A stretch of DNA of 64,000 nt. Origin: Pseudomonas sp. AKS31. Lineage in GTDB: Bacteria > Pseudomonadota > Gammaproteobacteria > Pseudomonadales > Pseudomonadaceae. The stretch is taken from NCBI RefSeq assembly GCF_023634765.1, contig NZ_JAMLFX010000016.1:39275-103274 (forward strand), given 5' to 3'. The notes beneath the pieces are model-generated. The model made no database searches. It saw nothing but the letters and a program-made list of their open reading frames with translations, and had not been told where the DNA came from. The position numbers and the translations under genes are program-made. Shown here piece by piece: positions 60,711 to 64,000 of this stretch. The number at the start of each line of letters is the position of its first letter. The first letter of the stretch is position 1.

Positions 60711-60808
60711 CCCCTGTGGGAGCGAGCCTGCTCGCGAATACGGTTTTCCATTCAACATTGATGTTGTCTGATACACCGCTTTCGCGAGCAGGCTCGCTCC
60801 CACACGGG
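60711..60808. repeat. REP palindrome
   Basis: GTGGGAGCGAGCCTGCTCGC and TTCGCGAGCAGGCTCGCTCC flank a loop with CAACATTGATGTTG, between convergent genes. Confidence 0.85.
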
Positions 60809-60820
60809 GCATCATCGTTC

Positions 60821-61276
60821 TCAGGATTTGCCGTTGTTTTCGATATGGCCTAACGGCACACGCTTTTCGATCGCGCTCGACAACACAATCGAGGTCTTGC
60901 TGAAGCCGAACTTCGCTACCCGATTGATCAACTCCTCCAGCTCCGTCATCGAACCCACCGCGGCTTTCATCATCACGCACGGATCGCCTGTCACTCGGAA
61001 GCACTCGGTCAGTTGCGGAATTTTCACCAGTTCGTCGTAGACCTTCTGGCTGCCGTTCTGGTGCAGGCGCAATTCGATCATGCACTGGATCGGCAGGCCG
61101 ATTTTCGACAGGTCGATTTTTGCCTCATACCCGGTGATCACCCCGGCTGCCTCTAGCTTGGCTACGCGCTCGGCGACGGCCGGGGCGGAGAGGTTCACTT
61201 TGCGCGCCAGATCGGCGTAGGACGCACGGCCGTTTTCGAGCAGGGCGCTGAGCAGCATGCGGTCGTATTTGTCCAA
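60821..61276 (-). CDS. Lrp/AsnC family regulator
   Basis: 151 aa from a TTG with AGGAG seven bases upstream (LDKYDRMLLSALLENGRASY at the start). HTH: YADLARKVNLSAPAVAERVAKLE; RAM domain at about 70-140 (RVTGDPCVMMKAAVGSM). The frame is open 55 codons further upstream, but no family member is that long. It is divergent from the exporter gene, with 163 bases between starts, so control of that gene is plausible. Confidence 0.88.
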   Translation of the reverse strand: MDKYDRMLLSALLENGRASYADLARKVNLSAPAVAERVAKLEAAGVITGYEAKIDLSKIGLPIQCMIELRLHQNGSQKVYDELVKIPQLTECFRVTGDPCVMMKAAVGSMTELEELINRVAKFGFSKTSIVLSSAIEKRVPLGHIENNGKS

Positions 61277-61439
61277 GGCCGGACTCCTGAAAATGCCAGA
61301 CTTTCGAAATCGTGGTTTATCCCGCCGATCTCCGTGTTTTCTAAAGTGTACCGGCGCTATAAACAGGTTTTGTAACTTATTTTTGCTCGTGCGCCTTTCT
61401 AGAATAATCCATCCACCGAGCCTGACTTTCGAGCTGCCC

Positions 61440-62375
61440 ATGCCTGCCTTGCGCCGTTTTTCCTTGCCGCTGATCGCCGCGTTTTTTGCGTTGTATGTTA
61501 TTTGGGGATCGACCTATCTGGTGATCCGCATTGGCGTCGAATACTGGCCGCCGCTGATGCTCGGCGGGGTGCGCTTTGTGATCGCCGGCAGCCTGATGTA
61601 TGCCTTCCTGCGTTGGCGCGGGGCGCCGGCGCCGACCTGGGCGCAATGGAAAGCGGCGGGGATCATCGGCATTTTGCTGCTCAGTTTCGGTAATGGCGCG
61701 GTAAGCGTGGCCGAGCATACCGGCGTGGCTTCCGGTGTTGCGGCATTGGCGGTGGCGACGGTGCCATTGTTCACGTTGCTCTGTGGATATTTCTGGGGCG
61801 CGCGTAATACTCGTCTGGAGTGGGCCGGGGTGGCGTTGGGGATTATCGGCATCGCCATGCTCAACATGGGTTCCAACCTGCAATCGAGTCCGATGGGCGC
61901 GGCGCTGCTGATTTTTGCGGCGGCGACCTGGGCGTTCGGTTCGGTATGGAGCAAACATCTGCCGTTGCCCCAAGGCGCGATGGCCAGTGCGGTGGAGATG
62001 CTGGTCGGCGGTGTGGTGCTGCTGATTGGCAGTGCGGCGAGCGGTGAACACCTGCAGGCGCTGCCACCGATTGAGGGCTGGCTGGCGCTGGCGTACCTGA
62101 TCTTCTTCGGCTCGATCATCGCCTTCAACTCTTATATGTACCTGCTCAAGCACGTGCGTCCGGCAGCCGCGACCAGTTATGCCTACGTCAACCCGGCGGT
62201 GGCGGTGTTGCTCGGGATCGTGTTTGTCGGCGAGACCATTGGCATCGAAGAAGCCTTGGCGATGCTGGTGATTATCAGCGCGGTGGTGTTGATTGGCTTG
62301 CCGCAGTGGCGTCGGCCGGCACAGCCACCAGTCGTGGCGTCGACAGCCGTTCCCACAGAAACGCGTACGAATTAG
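61440..62375 (+). CDS. EamA-family drug/metabolite exporter
   Basis: 311-aa DMT-superfamily membrane protein with ten helices in two EamA repeats (about 10-135 and 155-285), starting PALRRFSLPLIAAFFALYVI. VIWGSTYLVIRIG is the characteristic first-repeat motif, and the closest known type is YedA. Divergent from the Lrp/AsnC gene, which often regulates amino-acid exporters. Substrate unknown. Confidence 0.88.
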   Translation: MPALRRFSLPLIAAFFALYVIWGSTYLVIRIGVEYWPPLMLGGVRFVIAGSLMYAFLRWRGAPAPTWAQWKAAGIIGILLLSFGNGAVSVAEHTGVASGVAALAVATVPLFTLLCGYFWGARNTRLEWAGVALGIIGIAMLNMGSNLQSSPMGAALLIFAAATWAFGSVWSKHLPLPQGAMASAVEMLVGGVVLLIGSAASGEHLQALPPIEGWLALAYLIFFGSIIAFNSYMYLLKHVRPAAATSYAYVNPAVAVLLGIVFVGETIGIEEALAMLVIISAVVLIGLPQWRRPAQPPVVASTAVPTETRTN

Positions 62376-62427
62376 GGTAAACTGCGCGCCATTGCATGCC
62401 TGCGTTATTTTTTCCTACGGTACTCCC

Positions 62428-63765
62428 ATGACTTTCGCCTCCCTTGGCCTGATCGAACCCTTGCTGCGCTCTCTCGAGACGCTCGGCTACCAGACCCCGA
62501 CGCCGGTTCAGGCGCAAGCCATTCCGGCCGTGCTGGCCGGTCGTGACCTGATGGCTGCCGCACAGACCGGCACCGGCAAGACCGCCGGTTTCGCTTTGCC
62601 GCTGTTGCAGTTGCTGGCCATGGAAGGGCCGAAAGTCGCTGCCAATTCGGCGCGTGCGCTGATTCTGGTGCCGACCCGCGAGCTGGCCGAGCAGGTTCAT
62701 GAGTCTGTGCGCCAGTACGCCGAAAACCTGCCGCTGCGCACTTATGCGGTTTACGGCGGTGTCAGCATCAATCCGCAGATGATGAAGTTGCGCGGCGGGG
62801 TCGATGTGCTGGTCGCCACGCCCGGTCGCCTGATCGACCTGTTCCGCCAGAACGCGCTGAAACTCGATCAATTGCAGACTCTGGTGCTGGATGAAGCCGA
62901 TCGTATGCTCGACCTGGGCTTCTCCGAAGAACTGGCGAACATTTACCGCATGTTGCCGAAGAAACGTCAGACGCTGCTGTTCTCCGCGACTTTCTCCGAT
63001 GATATCCGCCTGCTGGCCGGGCAGATGCTTAACGATCCGCTGAGCATTGAAGTCAGCCCGCGCAACGTCGCGGCCAACACCGTCAAGCAATGGGTAGTGA
63101 CGGTGGACAAGAAGCGCAAGGCCGAACTGTTCGTGCACCTGATGCGCAAGAACAAGTGGAAGCAGGTGCTGGTGTTTGCCAAGACCCGCAACGGCGTTGA
63201 TGCACTGGTGGAAAAACTGCAGGGCCTCGGTGTCAATGCCGACGGCATCCATGGTGATAAACCGCAGGCGACCCGTCAGCGTGCGCTGGACCGTTTCAAA
63301 CTCAGCGAAGTGCAGATTCTGGTGGCCACCGACGTGGCTGCACGGGGTCTGGATATCGAAGATCTGCCACTGGTGGTCAACTTCGACTTGCCGATTGTGG
63401 CTGAGGACTACATTCACCGAATCGGCCGCACGGGGCGTGCGGGCGCGACGGGTGAGGCGATCTCGCTGGTGTGCGCGGATGAAGTGAACATGTTGTCGGC
63501 GATTGAAATGCTGACTCGCCAGACCTTGAAGCGTCAGAACGAGCCGGATTTCGAACCTGAACACCGCGTGCCGGATACCGATGCCAGCGGTCAGGTGATC
63601 AAGAAGCCGAAGAAACCGAAGAAGCCGAAAGCTTCAGGTGGTGGCGGCAAGCGCAATCTGGGCAAGTGGGTCGACAGCGGCGAGACGCAGGCGCCGGAGC
63701 CTTCGATCAAGCCTGTGCGTAAAGTGCCGGTGTTCAATACCGGGCCGCGCAAGCGCAAACCTTAA
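62428..63765 (+). CDS. rhlE: DEAD-box RNA helicase, RhlE type
   Basis: 445 aa. Q motif (GLIEPLLRSLETLGYQTPTPVQ), motif I AAQTGTGKT, PTRELAEQV, TPGRLIDLF, DEAD box VLDEADRMLD, SATF, and motif VI HRIGRTGRAG are intact. A basic C-terminal tail of about 70 residues (KKPKKPKKPKASGGGGKRN) probably binds RNA. The ATG at 62,428 is the family start. RhlE-type helicases act in rRNA assembly and mRNA decay. Several paralogues are usual in Pseudomonas, so the symbol denotes the type. Confidence 0.92.
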   Translation: MTFASLGLIEPLLRSLETLGYQTPTPVQAQAIPAVLAGRDLMAAAQTGTGKTAGFALPLLQLLAMEGPKVAANSARALILVPTRELAEQVHESVRQYAENLPLRTYAVYGGVSINPQMMKLRGGVDVLVATPGRLIDLFRQNALKLDQLQTLVLDEADRMLDLGFSEELANIYRMLPKKRQTLLFSATFSDDIRLLAGQMLNDPLSIEVSPRNVAANTVKQWVVTVDKKRKAELFVHLMRKNKWKQVLVFAKTRNGVDALVEKLQGLGVNADGIHGDKPQATRQRALDRFKLSEVQILVATDVAARGLDIEDLPLVVNFDLPIVAEDYIHRIGRTGRAGATGEAISLVCADEVNMLSAIEMLTRQTLKRQNEPDFEPEHRVPDTDASGQVIKKPKKPKKPKASGGGGKRNLGKWVDSGETQAPEPSIKPVRKVPVFNTGPRKRKP

Positions 63766-63774
63766 AGTCAAAAG

Positions 63775-63950
63775 CCCCTCACCCTAACCCTCTCCCGGAG
63801 GGAGAGGGGACTGACCGAGTTGGATATTCGAAATACGCCGACCTGATCTTGCAGGGTTGAATCCATAATCGACTCGGTGTTTCAGGTCGATGTTGGACGC
63901 CAGACACCTCGGTCGGCCCCCTCTCCCTCTGGGAGAGGGCTGGGGTGGGT
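63775..63950. repeat. Long inverted repeat, CCCTCTCC type
   Basis: Second copy of the element at 16,651-16,827, with the same arms and the inner GAATCCATAATCGACTCG. Arms conserved, middle diverged. Confidence 0.85.
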
Positions 63951-64000
63951 AAAGACCGGGTACATCCTTTACGTTTGAGACCGGGGACATGGTTTACAGG
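63951..64000. mobile_element. Possible insertion-sequence end at window edge
   Basis: AAAGACCGGGTACATCCTTT followed later by GACCGGGGACATGGTTTACA. The repeated ACCGGGxACAT...TTTAC pattern resembles the ends of IS481-type elements in Pseudomonas. The body would lie beyond the window. Confidence 0.35.

Noticed and set aside
62275..63564. Minus-strand frame opposite the RhlE-type helicase
   Set aside because: Shadow frame; the DEAD-box protein is intact on the plus strand.

Overview
The window is chromosomal DNA of a Pseudomonas, most likely of the P. fluorescens group. The evidence is the gene orders miaB-phoH-ybeY-corC-lnt and thiD-thiE-hemL, the GC-rich codon use, and many Pseudomonas-type REP/BIME palindromes between genes (cores such as GATCGCAGCCTGCGGCAGCT and GGGAGCGAGCCTGCTCGCG). 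No tRNA or rRNA gene was recognised.

Left core, 1-22.7 kb: envelope, ribosome and tRNA maturation genes (lnt, corC, ybeY, phoH, miaB); cofactor genes (hemL, thiE, thiD); a 7TM hybrid sensor kinase; an AidB-like acyl-CoA dehydrogenase; amn; rluE; an Lrp regulator; a likely small RNA ending at a strong terminator near 17.63 kb; a Gln/Asn/Pro-rich secreted protein; a cation efflux gene; a small lipoprotein; and hrpB.

Genomic island, about 22,703-48,619 (about 25.9 kb). It is inserted inside the last codons of hrpB. The native HrpB ending (NYWPDDPLVAEATARAKPR, then GT and stop) now lies at 48,620-48,685, and the island supplies a substitute tail of the same length, 21 residues. The left end carries three overlapping tyrosine-recombinase-type genes and a small coiled-coil gene, resembling the gamma-mobile-trio (GMT, VPA1267-VPA1270-like) sets of Vibrio. 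The cargo is AT-richer and looks like defence genes: a sirtuin and gene remnants; a three-gene operon (DUF4007 protein, 1,102-aa P-loop ATPase, PAPS-reductase-like enzyme); facing it, an operon of a 37-aa Cys-containing peptide, a degenerate SF2 helicase, a MORC/Hsp90-like GHKL ATPase and a Cap4/DUF4297-like nuclease; then a protein with two GHKL domains cotranscribed with a receiver-like protein; then a GIY-YIG-like protein. I cannot match the peptide-helicase-GHKL-nuclease operon or the double-GHKL/receiver pair to a named defence system. These are the best candidates for something undescribed.

Right core, 48.6-64 kb: two small envelope proteins; a LysR regulator divergent from an aldehyde dehydrogenase; a NitT/TauT-type ABC transporter operon; a glycosyltransferase-like protein; an endonuclease/exonuclease/phosphatase-family protein; a YciC-type membrane protein; a DUF2076 protein; an NYN-domain protein; a DnaQ-like exonuclease; an Lrp/AsnC regulator; an EamA exporter; and an RhlE-type DEAD-box helicase. 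The last 50 bases look like an insertion-sequence end cut by the window edge.

All family calls were made by eye from motifs; no database search was run.
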